Below are positions 39,048 through 48,806 of a stretch of 64,000 nucleotides of DNA, in pieces (position 1 is the stretch's first letter; the number at the start of each line of letters is the position of its first letter). The position numbers were made by a program, and so were the translations under genes. This stretch comes from Bacillus sp. 03113 (GTDB lineage Bacteria; Bacillota; Bacilli; Bacillales; Cytobacillaceae): contig NZ_VATK01000015.1 of the NCBI RefSeq assembly GCF_006546985.1, positions 1-64,000 of the forward strand, in the 5' to 3' direction. A model generated the notes under the pieces. The model worked only from the letters and a program-made list of their open reading frames with translations, made no database searches and was not told the origin of the DNA.

Positions 39048-39989
39048 GTGGAAGTTTTTAAAATCGGACACCCCCATCAATTAAATAGAAGTAAACTGCT
39101 TCCAATGGCTATGGGACTTGGTTATTTTGATGGGATTCACATTGGCCATCAGCAAGTAATCCATGAAACAAAGAAAATAGCAAAAGAAAAAGGGCTTAAA
39201 AGTGCAGTTATGACATTTGACCCTCATCCTTCTGTAGTCCTTAGAAAATCTATTCAGCATGTTGAATATATTACCCCACTTGAAGATAAAATAACATTAA
39301 TTTCAGACTTAGAGATTGACTATTTATTTGTTGTCCATTTTACTAATGATTTTTCTCAGCTTTTGCCTCAAGAATTTATTGATGAATTTATCATCGGTTT
39401 AAATGTACATCATGTGATAGCTGGTTTTGATTATACTTATGGAAGACTTGGAAAAGGGACAATGGAAACATTAAAATTTCATTCTCGAAGCCAATTTGAC
39501 TATACAATTGTACCTGAGCTGCAAATGAATGGTCATAAGGTTAGCTCAACTCATATCCGTTCACTAATCAAAGAAGGAAAAACAGAGCAATTAAAGCCAT
39601 TTTTGGGACGTTTTTATCAGACGAGCGGGGAAGTTATTCATGGGGATAAAAGAGGTAGAACACTTGGTTTTCCAACAGCAAACATTGATACTGTTAAAGA
39701 GTATTTATTTCCTCCTCTAGGTGTCTATGCAGTAAGAATATTCATTGATGGAAATTGGCATAACGGAGTTTGTAATATAGGGAAAAAACCAACTTTTTAT
39801 GATGCGACGAAAAGAAAACCATCTGTAGAAGTACATATTTTTGATTTTAATAGAGAGATTTATGGTCAGTATGTCAAGATTGAATGGCATATTCGCATAC
39901 GAAGTGAAGTGAAATTTGCAGGTATTCAGGAACTTATTTCCCAAATTGAGAAGGATAAGCAAAATGCACTTGTTTACTTTAAAAAATAG
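39048..39989 (+). CDS. ribF: Bifunctional riboflavin kinase/FAD synthetase
   Basis: RibF (RibC in B. subtilis) makes FMN and FAD. The 313-residue protein has an N-terminal nucleotidyltransferase domain with GYFDGIHIGHQQVI (about residues 26-39) and the SSTHIRSLIKEG motif, and a C-terminal flavokinase domain with GDKRGRTLGFPTANI. The start is GTG 39048 after AAAAGGTGAG. No FMN riboswitch is seen nearby. Confidence 0.96.
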   Translation: MEVFKIGHPHQLNRSKLLPMAMGLGYFDGIHIGHQQVIHETKKIAKEKGLKSAVMTFDPHPSVVLRKSIQHVEYITPLEDKITLISDLEIDYLFVVHFTNDFSQLLPQEFIDEFIIGLNVHHVIAGFDYTYGRLGKGTMETLKFHSRSQFDYTIVPELQMNGHKVSSTHIRSLIKEGKTEQLKPFLGRFYQTSGEVIHGDKRGRTLGFPTANIDTVKEYLFPPLGVYAVRIFIDGNWHNGVCNIGKKPTFYDATKRKPSVEVHIFDFNREIYGQYVKIEWHIRIRSEVKFAGIQELISQIEKDKQNALVYFKK

Positions 39990-40000
39990 TAGAGTTAAGC

Positions 40001-40029
40001 TTGCTTTTTGTGAAAAAAAGTTGTATTCT
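40001..40029 (+). promoter_or_regulatory. Promoter for rpsO
   Basis: TTGCTT (40001-40006) and TATTCT (40024-40029) have a 17-base spacer. The transcript would begin near 40036. Confidence 0.55.
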
Positions 40030-40035
40030 TATTAT

Positions 40036-40393
<358 letters not shown>

Positions 40394-40395
40394 TC

Positions 40396-40425
40396 AAAAG
40401 CGGGATATTTTTCCCGCTTTTTTAT
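40396..40425 (+). terminator. Terminator after rpsO
   Basis: AAAAGCGGGA-TATTT-TTCCCGCTTTTTTA is a compact stem with six T, 3 bases past the stop. Confidence 0.9.
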
Positions 40426-40515
40426 TGTACAAAATAAAGAGTACATAATATGGTTATCATTCATCCTGAATCATACATAATAAAAGTTCTTTGTTTTGAA
40501 GTTCGTTAATAAGTG

Positions 40516-40521
40516 TATACT
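40516..40521 (+). promoter_or_regulatory. Candidate -10 of a pnp promoter
   Basis: TATACT at 40516-40521, with TTTTGA 16 bases upstream as a poor -35. The 113-base leader to pnp may hold structure relevant to autocontrol. Confidence 0.35.
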
Positions 40522-40634
40522 ATGAGTACTTATTCATCTATATGATTTCATATAAAATAAATGGTTTGTGTAGTGTCGGTCATACTTTATTACCAAACCT
40601 CCAAAGTGAATAAAGCAAGAGAGGGGTTTACTAT

Positions 40635-42752
40635 ATGGGACAAGATAAGCATGTCTATACGATAGAATGGGCTGGACGTGAGTTGACTGTCGAAATCGGT
40701 CAATTAGCGAAACAAGCAAATGGAGCCGTGCTTGTACGATACGGAGATACAGCTGTTTTAAGTACAGCAACTGCATCAAAAGAACCAAAGAATTTAGATT
40801 TTTTTCCTTTAACAGTTAATTACGAAGAACGCTTATACGCAGTTGGGAAAATACCAGGCGGCTTTATTAAAAGAGAGGGTAGACCGAGTGAAAGAGCGAT
40901 TCTTGCAAGTAGGCTTATTGATCGCCCAATTAGACCATTATTTGCAGATGGCTTCAGAAATGAAGTCCAAGTCGTTAGCATGGTAATGAGTGTTGATCAA
41001 GATTGTTCAACTGAAATGGCTGCCATGTTTGGATCTTCTTTAGCTCTTTCAGTATCTGATATTCCATTTGACGGACCAATAGCAGGAGTTCATGTTGGTC
41101 GAGTAGATGGTGAATTTATCATTAATCCAACGGTTGAACAAATGGATAAAAGCGATATTAATCTAGTTGTTGCTGGAACTAAAGATGCTATAAACATGGT
41201 TGAAGCTGGGGCAGATGAAGTACCTGAAGAGACCATGCTCTATGCCATTATGTTTGGACATGAAGAAATTAAACGCTTGATTTCTTTCCAAGAATCAATT
41301 GCAGAAGAAATCGGCAAAGAAAAAATGGAAGTTTCTTTATACGAATTGGACAAGAATCTAGAAGCTGAAATTCGTGATTTTTGTGAAAAGGATATGATAG
41401 AAGCAATCCAGGTTCAAGAAAAACATGCGAGAGAAGCTGCGATTAGTGCAGTCAAAGCTTCAGTACTTGAGAAGTATGAGGCTGAAGAAAAAGCAGAAGA
41501 TGAATTAAAGCAAATTAAGCAAATTCTTGATAAAATTGTAAAAGGTGAAGTTCGCCGTTTAATTACGGAAGAAAAAGTTCGTCCTGATGGCCGTGGAATT
41601 GCAGAGATCCGTCCTCTTTCTTCTGAAGTTGGAATGTTGCCAAGAACACATGGATCTGGGTTATTTACTCGCGGTCAAACACAAGCACTAAGTGTTTGTA
41701 CATTAGGTGCTCTTGGAGATGTACAAATTTTAGATGGTTTAGGAATAGAAGAAGAAAAACGATTTATGCACCATTATAACTTCCCTAATTTTAGCGTAGG
41801 GGAAACTGGCCCAATGAGAGGACCGGGTCGTCGTGAAATAGGTCACGGTGCTCTTGGGGAACGTGCACTAGAACCTGTGATTCCTTCTGAAAAAGACTTT
41901 CCTTATACAGTTCGACTTGTTTCTGAAGTATTAGAATCAAACGGGTCGACTTCACAGGCAAGTATTTGTGCGAGCACACTTGCGATGATGGATGCTGGTG
42001 TACCGATTAAAGCCCCAGTTGCTGGAATTGCAATGGGACTTGTCAAATCAGGAGATTTTTATTCGATTCTTACGGATATTCAAGGAATGGAAGATCATCT
42101 TGGTGACATGGACTTTAAGGTTGCCGGTACAGCTAAAGGTGTTACAGCACTACAAATGGATATCAAAATTGAAGGCTTATCCCGTGAAATACTTGAAGAA
42201 GCTCTTGAACAAGCAAAAATAGGAAGAATGCAAATCTTAAATTCAATGCTTAGTACGATTTCACAACCAAGAGAAGAACTGTCTGCATACGCTCCAAAAA
42301 TATTGACGATGACAATCAATCCTGATAAAATTCGTGACGTAATTGGACCAAGCGGTAAACAGATTAACAAAATTATCGAAGAAACTGGTGTTAAAATCGA
42401 TATTGAACAAGATGGTACAGTATTCATCTCTTCAACTAATGAGAAAATGAATGCAAAAGCAAAGCAAATTATTGAAGATATTGTGCGTGAAGTTGCAGTT
42501 GGTCAAATGTACCTTGGAAAAGTGAAGAGAATAGAAAAGTTCGGTGCATTTGTTGAAATTTTCAACGGCAAAGACGGTCTTGTTCATATTTCTGAGCTTG
42601 CTGAAGAACGTGTTGGAAAAGTAGAAGATGTTGTTTCCATTGGAGATGAATTACTTGTAAAAGTAATGGAAATTGACAAGCAAGGAAGAGTAAACTTATC
42701 CAGAAAAGCGGTTATTCGTGAAGAACGCGAAAAGAGCGAAAAAGGTAATTAA
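40635..42752 (+). CDS. pnp: Polynucleotide phosphorylase
   Basis: PNPase degrades RNA 3'-5' using phosphate. The 705-residue product has two RNase PH-like domains ([20 protein letters not shown] near 80; [18 protein letters not shown] near 337), a KH domain ([16 protein letters not shown] near 570) and an S1 domain ending near 690. GAGGGG precedes ATG 40635. It is full length. Confidence 0.98.
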   Translation: MGQDKHVYTIEWAGRELTVEIGQLAKQANGAVLVRYGDTAVLSTATASKEPKNLDFFPLTVNYEERLYAVGKIPGGFIKREGRPSERAILASRLIDRPIRPLFADGFRNEVQVVSMVMSVDQDCSTEMAAMFGSSLALSVSDIPFDGPIAGVHVGRVDGEFIINPTVEQMDKSDINLVVAGTKDAINMVEAGADEVPEETMLYAIMFGHEEIKRLISFQESIAEEIGKEKMEVSLYELDKNLEAEIRDFCEKDMIEAIQVQEKHAREAAISAVKASVLEKYEAEEKAEDELKQIKQILDKIVKGEVRRLITEEKVRPDGRGIAEIRPLSSEVGMLPRTHGSGLFTRGQTQALSVCTLGALGDVQILDGLGIEEEKRFMHHYNFPNFSVGETGPMRGPGRREIGHGALGERALEPVIPSEKDFPYTVRLVSEVLESNGSTSQASICASTLAMMDAGVPIKAPVAGIAMGLVKSGDFYSILTDIQGMEDHLGDMDFKVAGTAKGVTALQMDIKIEGLSREILEEALEQAKIGRMQILNSMLSTISQPREELSAYAPKILTMTINPDKIRDVIGPSGKQINKIIEETGVKIDIEQDGTVFISSTNEKMNAKAKQIIEDIVREVAVGQMYLGKVKRIEKFGAFVEIFNGKDGLVHISELAEERVGKVEDVVSIGDELLVKVMEIDKQGRVNLSRKAVIREEREKSEKGN

Positions 42753-42855
42753 TTTTATTAGTATGATATCAAGTAATATGTAATGTTCAGAAACAAATCA
42801 AGCTTTCATTCCTTTGTTAAAGAGGTAAGAAGCTAAATGATAAATTTTCACAGTG

Positions 42856-42880
42856 AGTCAGGGGGATCCTGGCTTTTTTC
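42856..42880 (+). terminator. Terminator after pnp
   Basis: AGTCAGG-GGGAT-CCTGGCTTTTTT forms a 7-bp stem (one G-U pair) with a T-tract, about 100 bases past pnp. Confidence 0.75.
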
Positions 42881-42969
42881 ATTGCTAATAAATTTTTCAA
42901 AACACATATCGGCTCGTTCTACCTTGTCCTCTCCTTACATAATGTGTAGGGAAGGAGGAGTCTAGATTC

Positions 42970-43896
42970 ATGAAAAAATTATATCCATTCCTTTTAATTG
43001 GTTTGATAATTATTTTTGTGATCGTTTATTCTTGGCCACATACAAAACTGCTTGCTGTATTGAATAATAAAACAGAATTGCTAACAGAAATTACAGAGAA
43101 GGCTCATGATTACTATGTTCCACCAATAGATGCTAAGATAGACCCAGTGTGGAAGGCTATTCCTGGCTATAATGGACTTGAGGTTGACATAAAAGCTTCC
43201 TATCAAAAAATGAAAAAGTTAAATCAGTTTGATGAAAAAAAACTTGTCTTTAAGCAAGTGGAACCAAAGGTACACTTAAAAGACCTTCCTCCTGCCCCCA
43301 TATATAAAGGAAATCCCTCTAAGCCAATGGTTAGCTTCGTCATAAATGTTGCATGGGGAAATGAATATATTTCAGATATACTTGCAACGCTAAAAAAACA
43401 TAATATAAGGACTAGTTTCTTTTTGGAAGGGAGATGGGTTCAAAAGAATCCAGAGCTAGCGCAAATGATTGTGGCTGCTGGTCACGAGGTCGGAAATCAT
43501 TCTTACACTCACCCTAATATGAAAATAATTACCTCAGCCAAAATTAGAGAGGAAATTGTAAAAACGAATGATGTTATTAAAGCAACAACTGACGCACCTT
43601 TATATTGGTTAGCTCCACCAAGTGGAAGCTATAGGGAAGAGGTAGTTAAAATTGCAGCAGAAGAAAAATTGGGAACGATTATGTGGAGTGTCGATACAAT
43701 TGATTGGCAAAAACCTGCCCCAAATGTACTTCTTGATCGTGTGATGGGGAATATTCATAATGGAGCATTGATCTTGATGCATCCTACAGATCCTACTGCA
43801 AAATCTTTAGATAAACTCATCACAGAGATAAAGAAGAAAAAATTGGAGATTAATACAGTTTCTGAATTACTAAATGAAAATAGAGTAATGCATTAA
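42970..43896 (+). CDS. ylxY: Polysaccharide deacetylase-family protein YlxY
   Basis: This 308-residue protein has an N-terminal membrane anchor or signal (about residues 5-22) and a NodB-homology domain (about 115-300). Motif 2, GNHSYTHPNM, and motif 3, LAPPSGSYREEV, are present. Motif 1, normally TFDDG, reads VINVAWGNEY, so the catalytic and metal Asp pair is missing. The enzyme activity is therefore doubtful. The orthologue in B. subtilis lies at the same place next to mlpA. Confidence 0.88.
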   Translation: MKKLYPFLLIGLIIIFVIVYSWPHTKLLAVLNNKTELLTEITEKAHDYYVPPIDAKIDPVWKAIPGYNGLEVDIKASYQKMKKLNQFDEKKLVFKQVEPKVHLKDLPPAPIYKGNPSKPMVSFVINVAWGNEYISDILATLKKHNIRTSFFLEGRWVQKNPELAQMIVAAGHEVGNHSYTHPNMKIITSAKIREEIVKTNDVIKATTDAPLYWLAPPSGSYREEVVKIAAEEKLGTIMWSVDTIDWQKPAPNVLLDRVMGNIHNGALILMHPTDPTAKSLDKLITEIKKKKLEINTVSELLNENRVMH

Positions 43897-44001
43897 ACCT
43901 AAGATCATTTTTTTAGTAAATATTGTTGATATCATATATACTAACATTCGCGAGCGCAATTATTTAGCAACATGTTTAAGGACAGAACAGGAGGAGTTTA
44001 G

Positions 44002-45237
44002 TTGATACAAAAATATACATGTCAAAATGGGGTTAGAATAGTATTAGAAAATATTCCTACCGTTCGATCAGTCGCCATCGGTGTTTGGATTGGAGCTGGA
44101 TCGAGAAACGAAACAATTAAAAATAATGGAATTTCTCATTTTCTTGAGCATATGTTTTTTAAAGGGACAAAAACAAGATCTGCAAAAGACATTGCAGAAT
44201 CATTTGATAGCATTGGCGGACAGGTAAATGCATTTACATCTAAGGAGTATACTTGTTACTACGCTAAAGTGCTTGATAATCATTCTCATATTGCACTTGA
44301 AATTTTAGCGGATATGTTTTTTAATTCTACATTCATAGAGGAAGAGTTAAATAAAGAGAAAAATGTTGTCTATGAAGAAATAAAAATGTATGAAGATACA
44401 CCAGATGATATTGTTCATGATATTTTAAGCAAAGCTGTTTATGAAGATCACGCATTAGGATTTCCTATTTTAGGGACGGAAAATACATTAAAAACCTTTA
44501 AGGCTAATACATTAAAAGAGTATATGTATAAACACTACAATCCAGAAAATGTAGTTGTTTCAATAGCAGGAAACATTAATGAAGATTTTATTAAAGAAGT
44601 AGAGAATTATTTTGGCGATTACAAGGGTGGAGAAAATAAGTCGGTTATTTCTAATCCAAAATTCCATTCAAATCGAATCATTAGAAAAAAAGAGACTGAA
44701 CAGGCTCACCTTTGTATTGGTTTTAATGGACTAGAAATTGGAAACGATGATATGTATCAGCTAATCTGTTTAAACAACATATTAGGTGGTAGCATGAGCA
44801 GCCGTTTATTTCAAGAGGTTAGAGAGAAAAACGGGTTAGCCTACTCTATTTTCTCTTACCATTCTGCCTTTCAAGATAATGGAATCATTTCCATTTATGG
44901 AGGGACAGGGGCTAACCAAGTAGATTTATTATATAAGACTATTCAGGAAACATTAGATATATTAAAACAAGATGGAATTTCTGATAAAGAATTAAAAAAT
45001 AGTAAGGAACAATTAAAAGGAAGCCTGATGTTAAGTCTTGAAAGCACAAATAGCCGCATGAGCAGAAATGGAAAAAATGAATTAATGCTTGGAAGACATC
45101 GTTCAATGGATGAGATTGTGATGGAAATTGATTCGGTTTCAAAGCAAGCTGTTAATGAAATGGCACATAAAATTTTTAACGATGAATACTCTATTGCTCT
45201 TATTAGTCCAGAAGGGAAGCTTCCTGAAAATTGGTAA
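44002..45237 (+). CDS. mlpA: M16-family zinc protease MlpA (YmxG)
   Basis: This is a 411-residue pitrilysin-type peptidase with the inverted zinc motif HFLEH at residues 46-50 and the downstream Glu in YEEIKMYEDTPDDI (about 122-135), followed by the C-terminal M16 domain (GGSMSSRLFQEVREKNGLAYS). B. subtilis MlpA (YmxG) affects extracellular protease output. The start is TTG 44002 after AGGAGG. Confidence 0.93.
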   Translation: MIQKYTCQNGVRIVLENIPTVRSVAIGVWIGAGSRNETIKNNGISHFLEHMFFKGTKTRSAKDIAESFDSIGGQVNAFTSKEYTCYYAKVLDNHSHIALEILADMFFNSTFIEEELNKEKNVVYEEIKMYEDTPDDIVHDILSKAVYEDHALGFPILGTENTLKTFKANTLKEYMYKHYNPENVVVSIAGNINEDFIKEVENYFGDYKGGENKSVISNPKFHSNRIIRKKETEQAHLCIGFNGLEIGNDDMYQLICLNNILGGSMSSRLFQEVREKNGLAYSIFSYHSAFQDNGIISIYGGTGANQVDLLYKTIQETLDILKQDGISDKELKNSKEQLKGSLMLSLESTNSRMSRNGKNELMLGRHRSMDEIVMEIDSVSKQAVNEMAHKIFNDEYSIALISPEGKLPENW

Positions 45238-45280
45238 GTATCATAGACTAAGGATTTTTCACCTGTGAGGAGGATTATTG

Positions 45281-45529
45281 ATGAAGCTAAGTGAATTAAG
45301 CGGAAAAGAAATAGTTGATGTGAATCGTGCAGAGCGTTTGGGGGTCCTTGGTCAAACTGATTTGGAAATCAACGAAAAAAATGGCCAAATTCAAGCGTTA
45401 CTTATTCCATCATTAAAATGGTTTGGCTTGAAAAAACAAGCTGGAGATTTGAGAGTGCCTTGGACACACATTAAAAAGATCGGAGTCGATATGATTATTA
45501 TCGATATACCAGGGGACGATCAAGAATAA
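45281..45529 (+). CDS. ymxH: Sporulation-associated PRC-barrel protein YmxH (YlmC/YmxH family)
   Basis: This 82-residue protein is a single PRC-barrel-like domain: MKLSELSGKEIVDVNRAERLG, then QALLIPSLKWFGLKKQ. The family is found in spore formers, with no established biochemical role. ATG 45281 follows GAGGAGG; the in-frame TTG 45278 is not needed. It sits 43 bases after mlpA. Confidence 0.88.
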   Translation: MKLSELSGKEIVDVNRAERLGVLGQTDLEINEKNGQIQALLIPSLKWFGLKKQAGDLRVPWTHIKKIGVDMIIIDIPGDDQE

Positions 45530-45537
45530 TGAGAGCT

Positions 45538-45566
45538 TCTTAAAAGCTTAGCTTTTAAGATAACTT
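45538..45566 (+). terminator. Hairpin after ymxH
   Basis: TCTTAAAAGC-TTA-GCTTTTAAGA is a perfect 10-bp palindrome with TAACTTTT after it, 9 bases past the stop. The A/T richness makes it a weak terminator. Confidence 0.55.
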
Positions 45567-45634
45567 TTCAATAATCTAAATCCTGAAATACATTTCATGA
45601 AACATTTCTAGTTTGATGAAATCCAATGAACAAC

Positions 45635-45724
45635 AATGTCTTAATTTGCTTTATTTTTATAAAGAGAAGTGTTTAACACGAATTCTTCTTATAAAAATAT
45701 GGAGCAAATTAAGGCATTTTTTTA
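45635..45724. terminator. Long inverted repeat and terminator before dpaA
   Basis: AATGTCTTAATTTGCT at 45635-45650 pairs with AGCAAATTAAGGCATT at 45703-45718, continuing inward through TTATAAAGAGAAG / CTTCTTATAA. The stem is about 33 bp with few mismatches, and seven T follow. It occupies the ymxH-dpaA gap (295 bases) and could terminate in both directions. Confidence 0.75.
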
Positions 45725-45739
45725 TTCAATTGGAAAACT

Positions 45740-45765
45740 CACCTAATGAAGTATACATACATAAG
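45740..45765 (+). promoter_or_regulatory. Candidate sigma-K promoter for dpaAB
   Basis: CATACATAA at 45756-45764 resembles the sigma-K/sigma-E -10 (CATA-n-TA), with CACC at 45740 as a possible -35 core. The B. subtilis spoVF operon uses sigma-K. The match is loose. Confidence 0.35.
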
Positions 45766-45824
45766 ATGTTGAAGAGTTTATAACTTACCTGTTGGATTCT
45801 TAAATAAAAGAAGGTGAGAATTTC

Positions 45825-46727
45825 ATGCTGACAGAGATGCATATTGCCGTCATCGGTGGTGATGCAAGACAGCTAGAAATCATAAGAAAATTAACAGAGC
45901 TTGATGCTAAGCTTTCATTAATTGGTTTTGAACAACTCGATCATGCTTTTACTGGTGCGGCAAAAGTAAAAATAGATGAGTTAGATTTCTCAGATGTGGA
46001 TGCCATTCTGTTACCAGTTCCAGGAACAGATCTTCAGGGTCAAGTAGATACAATTTTTTCAAATGAACAAGTTTTTTTAACGGAAGAAATTCTAAAAAAA
46101 ACCCAAAACCACTGTACGGTATATTCTGGGATTTCGAATTCTTACTTAAATGAACTTTTGGAGAAAACGAATCGCCGCCTTGTACAATTATTTGATCGTG
46201 ACGATGTTGCTATCTATAATTCCATTCCAACAGTAGAAGGTACCATCATGATGGCGATTCAACATACTGATTTTACCATTCATGGGTCAAATGTTATTGT
46301 GCTTGGACTTGGAAGAGTGGGCATGAGTGTTGCCAGAACGTTCTTTGCCTTAGGAGCAAAGGTAAAGGTGGGGGCTAGAAAAAGTGAGCATATTGCACGG
46401 ATTACAGAAATGGGTTTAATCCCATTCCATTTAGATGAGATTGAACAAATCGTTAAAGATGTTGATATCTGTATCAACACAATCCCCTTTCTAGTGATTA
46501 AATCATCTGTTATATCAAAAATGCCAGCTCATACGTTAATTATTGACCTAGCTTCAAAGCCGGGTGGAACAGACTTCCGTTATGCAGAGAAAAGAGGAAT
46601 TAAAGCATTGTTAGCACCTGGATTACCTGGTATTGTTGCACCGAAAACGGCAGGACAAATTCTTGCAAACGTTCTTTCTCAATTATTAATAGACGATTTA
46701 CAAAACAGAAAGGAGAAACGAACATGA
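45825..46727 (+). CDS. dpaA: Dipicolinate synthase subunit A (SpoVFA)
   Basis: With DpaB this makes dipicolinic acid, the spore-core solute, from dihydrodipicolinate in the mother cell. The 300-residue protein has an N-terminal domain starting MHIAVIGGDARQLEII and a second Rossmann fold with VLGLGRVGMSVARTF (about residues 159-173). GAAGGTGAG precedes ATG 45825. It overlaps dpaB by four bases. Confidence 0.96.
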   Translation: MLTEMHIAVIGGDARQLEIIRKLTELDAKLSLIGFEQLDHAFTGAAKVKIDELDFSDVDAILLPVPGTDLQGQVDTIFSNEQVFLTEEILKKTQNHCTVYSGISNSYLNELLEKTNRRLVQLFDRDDVAIYNSIPTVEGTIMMAIQHTDFTIHGSNVIVLGLGRVGMSVARTFFALGAKVKVGARKSEHIARITEMGLIPFHLDEIEQIVKDVDICINTIPFLVIKSSVISKMPAHTLIIDLASKPGGTDFRYAEKRGIKALLAPGLPGIVAPKTAGQILANVLSQLLIDDLQNRKEKRT

Positions 46728-47317
46728 GCTTAAAAGGTAAACGAATTGGATTTGGGTTAACTGGCTCCCATTGCACATACGATGATGTTTTTCCTGAAAT
46801 TGTAAAATTAGTTGAAGCTGGTGCTGAGGTATTGCCTGTCGTATCTTTTACGGTTCAGAATACGGACACACGTTTTGGAAAAGGGCAAGAATGGATTCAA
46901 AAAATTGAAGAAGTTACGGGGCATAAAGCCATTGATTCTATTGTCAAAGCGGAGCCATTAGGGCCAAAAATCCCACTTGATTGTATGGTAATAGCTCCTT
47001 TAACAGGAAACTCAATGAGTAAACTGGCGAATGCTCTTACAGAATCTCCCGTTTTAATGGCTGCTAAGGCTACATTAAGAAATCAAAGTCCTGTTGTATT
47101 AGGGATTTCTACTAATGATGCATTAGGACTAAATGGTATGAATTTAATGAAATTAATGGCAACCAAAAATATTTATTTCATCCCATTTGGTCAGGATGAT
47201 CCGATAAAGAAACCAAACTCATTGGTTGCTAGAATGCCTTTATTAAGTGAAACCGTTGAATCTGCACTTCAATCGAAACAACTACAGCCTGTTTTGGTAG
47301 AAAGATATTTAGATTGA
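46724..47317 (+). CDS. dpaB: Dipicolinate synthase subunit B (SpoVFB)
   Basis: This 197-residue flavoprotein-family subunit has GFGLTGSHCTYDDVFPEI near the N-terminus and the core VIAPLTGNSMSKLANALTE, typical of the DFP/flavoprotein fold. It works with DpaA. The start overlaps dpaA. A hairpin with a T-rich tail lies between it and asd. Confidence 0.96.
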   Translation: MSLKGKRIGFGLTGSHCTYDDVFPEIVKLVEAGAEVLPVVSFTVQNTDTRFGKGQEWIQKIEEVTGHKAIDSIVKAEPLGPKIPLDCMVIAPLTGNSMSKLANALTESPVLMAAKATLRNQSPVVLGISTNDALGLNGMNLMKLMATKNIYFIPFGQDDPIKKPNSLVARMPLLSETVESALQSKQLQPVLVERYLD

Positions 47318-47371
47318 CAGAAATGATTGATTTTTTACAATTCAAAAAAAGTTTCTTTCTTTCATGAATGA

Positions 47372-47452
47372 TTATGTTAAAATAAATGTTATTATAAGAT
47401 GGCGGCGGGCAGATTATAAGTGCCGCCGTCGTATTGTTTTGCTTTTTTTATA
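47372..47452 (+). promoter_or_regulatory. Extended -10 promoter and leader hairpin ahead of asd
   Basis: TGTTAAAAT (47376-47384) resembles an extended -10. GATGGCGGC (47398-47406) then pairs with GCCGCCGTC (47422-47430), followed by GTATTGTTTTGCTTTTTTT. The hairpin is the most GC-rich spot in this region. It may end dpaB transcripts or attenuate asd. Confidence 0.45.
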
Positions 47453-47500
47453 AAATAAAAATAGCGCAATTATTATATAGGATTGGAAGGAGAACATTTA

Positions 47501-48550
47501 ATGGAACAGAAAAAAAGATTCCATGTAGCAGTAGTAGGAGCAACAGGTGCAGTAGGACAACAAATGATTCAAACTTTGGAAAATAGAGATTTTCCAATTG
47601 AAAAACTAACTCTATTATCCTCTTCCCGTTCTGCAGGATCCAAAGTAACATTTAAAGGTAAAGAATATATTGTTGAAGAGGCGAAGCCTGAAAGCTTTAA
47701 AGGAGTGGACATAGCTTTATTTAGTGCAGGTGGAAGCATATCAAAAGAACTAGCTCCACACGCTGTTAAGCATGGTGCTATTTGTGTAGATAATACAAGT
47801 GCATTTCGAATGGACGAAAATGTACCATTAGTTGTCCCAGAGGTAAACGAACAAGATTTATTTTCACATAATGGCATTATTGCTAACCCAAACTGTTCAA
47901 CCATTCAGATGGTTGTGGCATTAGAGCCAATTCGTAACAAATATGGCTTAAGCAAAGTGCTTGTTTCAACTTATCAAGCGGTTTCAGGTTCAGGAGCTGC
48001 AGCTGTAGAAGAACTTATGGGACAAACAAAGTCGATTATTAGTGGTGAAAGCTTTGAACCAAAAATCCTTCCGGTAAAAGGTGATAAAAAGCATTACCAA
48101 ATTGCATTTAATGCGATTCCGCAAATTGATGTTTTCACAGAAAACGGATTTACGTATGAAGAAATGAAAATGATTAATGAAACAAAAAAAATCATGCATA
48201 TGCCAGACCTATCTGTTGCAGCTACTTGTGTACGTTTACCTGTGGCTACTGGACATTCAGAATCCGTTTATTTTGAAATTGAAACAGAAGGGGTAAAAGC
48301 GGCAGATCTTAAAGACTTGCTTCATGATGCACCTGGGGTAGTATTACAGGATGATCCTGAAAATCAAATTTATCCAATGCCTGCAGACTGTGTAGGGAAA
48401 AACGATGTGTTTGTTGGACGTATCCGCAATGATCTTGATAAAGGTACTGGCTTCCATATGTGGGTTGTATCAGATAACCTACTAAAAGGTGCGGCTTGGA
48501 ATTCTGTTCAAATAGCAGAAAGCCTCGTTAAACTTGAAATTGTAAAATAA
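47501..48550 (+). CDS. asd: Aspartate-semialdehyde dehydrogenase
   Basis: Asd reduces aspartyl phosphate to aspartate semialdehyde for lysine, DAP, threonine and methionine synthesis. The 349-residue protein has [10 protein letters not shown] near the N-terminus and the catalytic Cys at about residue 132 in [14 protein letters not shown] 47501 follows GGAAGGAG; the in-frame TTG at 47483 is rejected. It feeds dapA and so dipicolinate. Confidence 0.97.
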   Translation: MEQKKRFHVAVVGATGAVGQQMIQTLENRDFPIEKLTLLSSSRSAGSKVTFKGKEYIVEEAKPESFKGVDIALFSAGGSISKELAPHAVKHGAICVDNTSAFRMDENVPLVVPEVNEQDLFSHNGIIANPNCSTIQMVVALEPIRNKYGLSKVLVSTYQAVSGSGAAAVEELMGQTKSIISGESFEPKILPVKGDKKHYQIAFNAIPQIDVFTENGFTYEEMKMINETKKIMHMPDLSVAATCVRLPVATGHSESVYFEIETEGVKAADLKDLLHDAPGVVLQDDPENQIYPMPADCVGKNDVFVGRIRNDLDKGTGFHMWVVSDNLLKGAAWNSVQIAESLVKLEIVK

Positions 48551-48690
48551 ATATTTATTAAAATGCAACCTCTTCAGTAGGGAATAGGATTATTATAATA
48601 ATTATTTTTGCCGTATCCGAATAAAAAAGTGCAAGGCGCCTATAGCAAGACATTATCAAAATCTTCCCCAGCTGATGGGTAAATGTAACA

Positions 48691-48765
48691 AGAGTTTGTC
48701 CAAAATCAAGGTCCCAAACTCTTCAGTCAAATTTAAATAAACGGGTTTTGGTTTTGGACACTCTC
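48691..48765. repeat. Imperfect inverted repeat before dapG
   Basis: GAGTTTGTCCAAAATCAAGGTCCC pairs imperfectly with GGGTTTTGGTTTTGGACACTC. No T-tract follows. The rest of the 256-base asd-dapG gap holds no gene or recognisable lysine riboswitch. Confidence 0.5.
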
Positions 48766-48806
48766 AAAAATTCACTTTATCGAATAAAGTGGTTAGAGGT
48801 GTTACG

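Noticed and set aside
48551-48806. Lysine riboswitch before dapG
   Set aside because: The 256-base gap has only an imperfect inverted repeat; the conserved lysine-aptamer core is not visible, and dapG in B. subtilis is not controlled by it.
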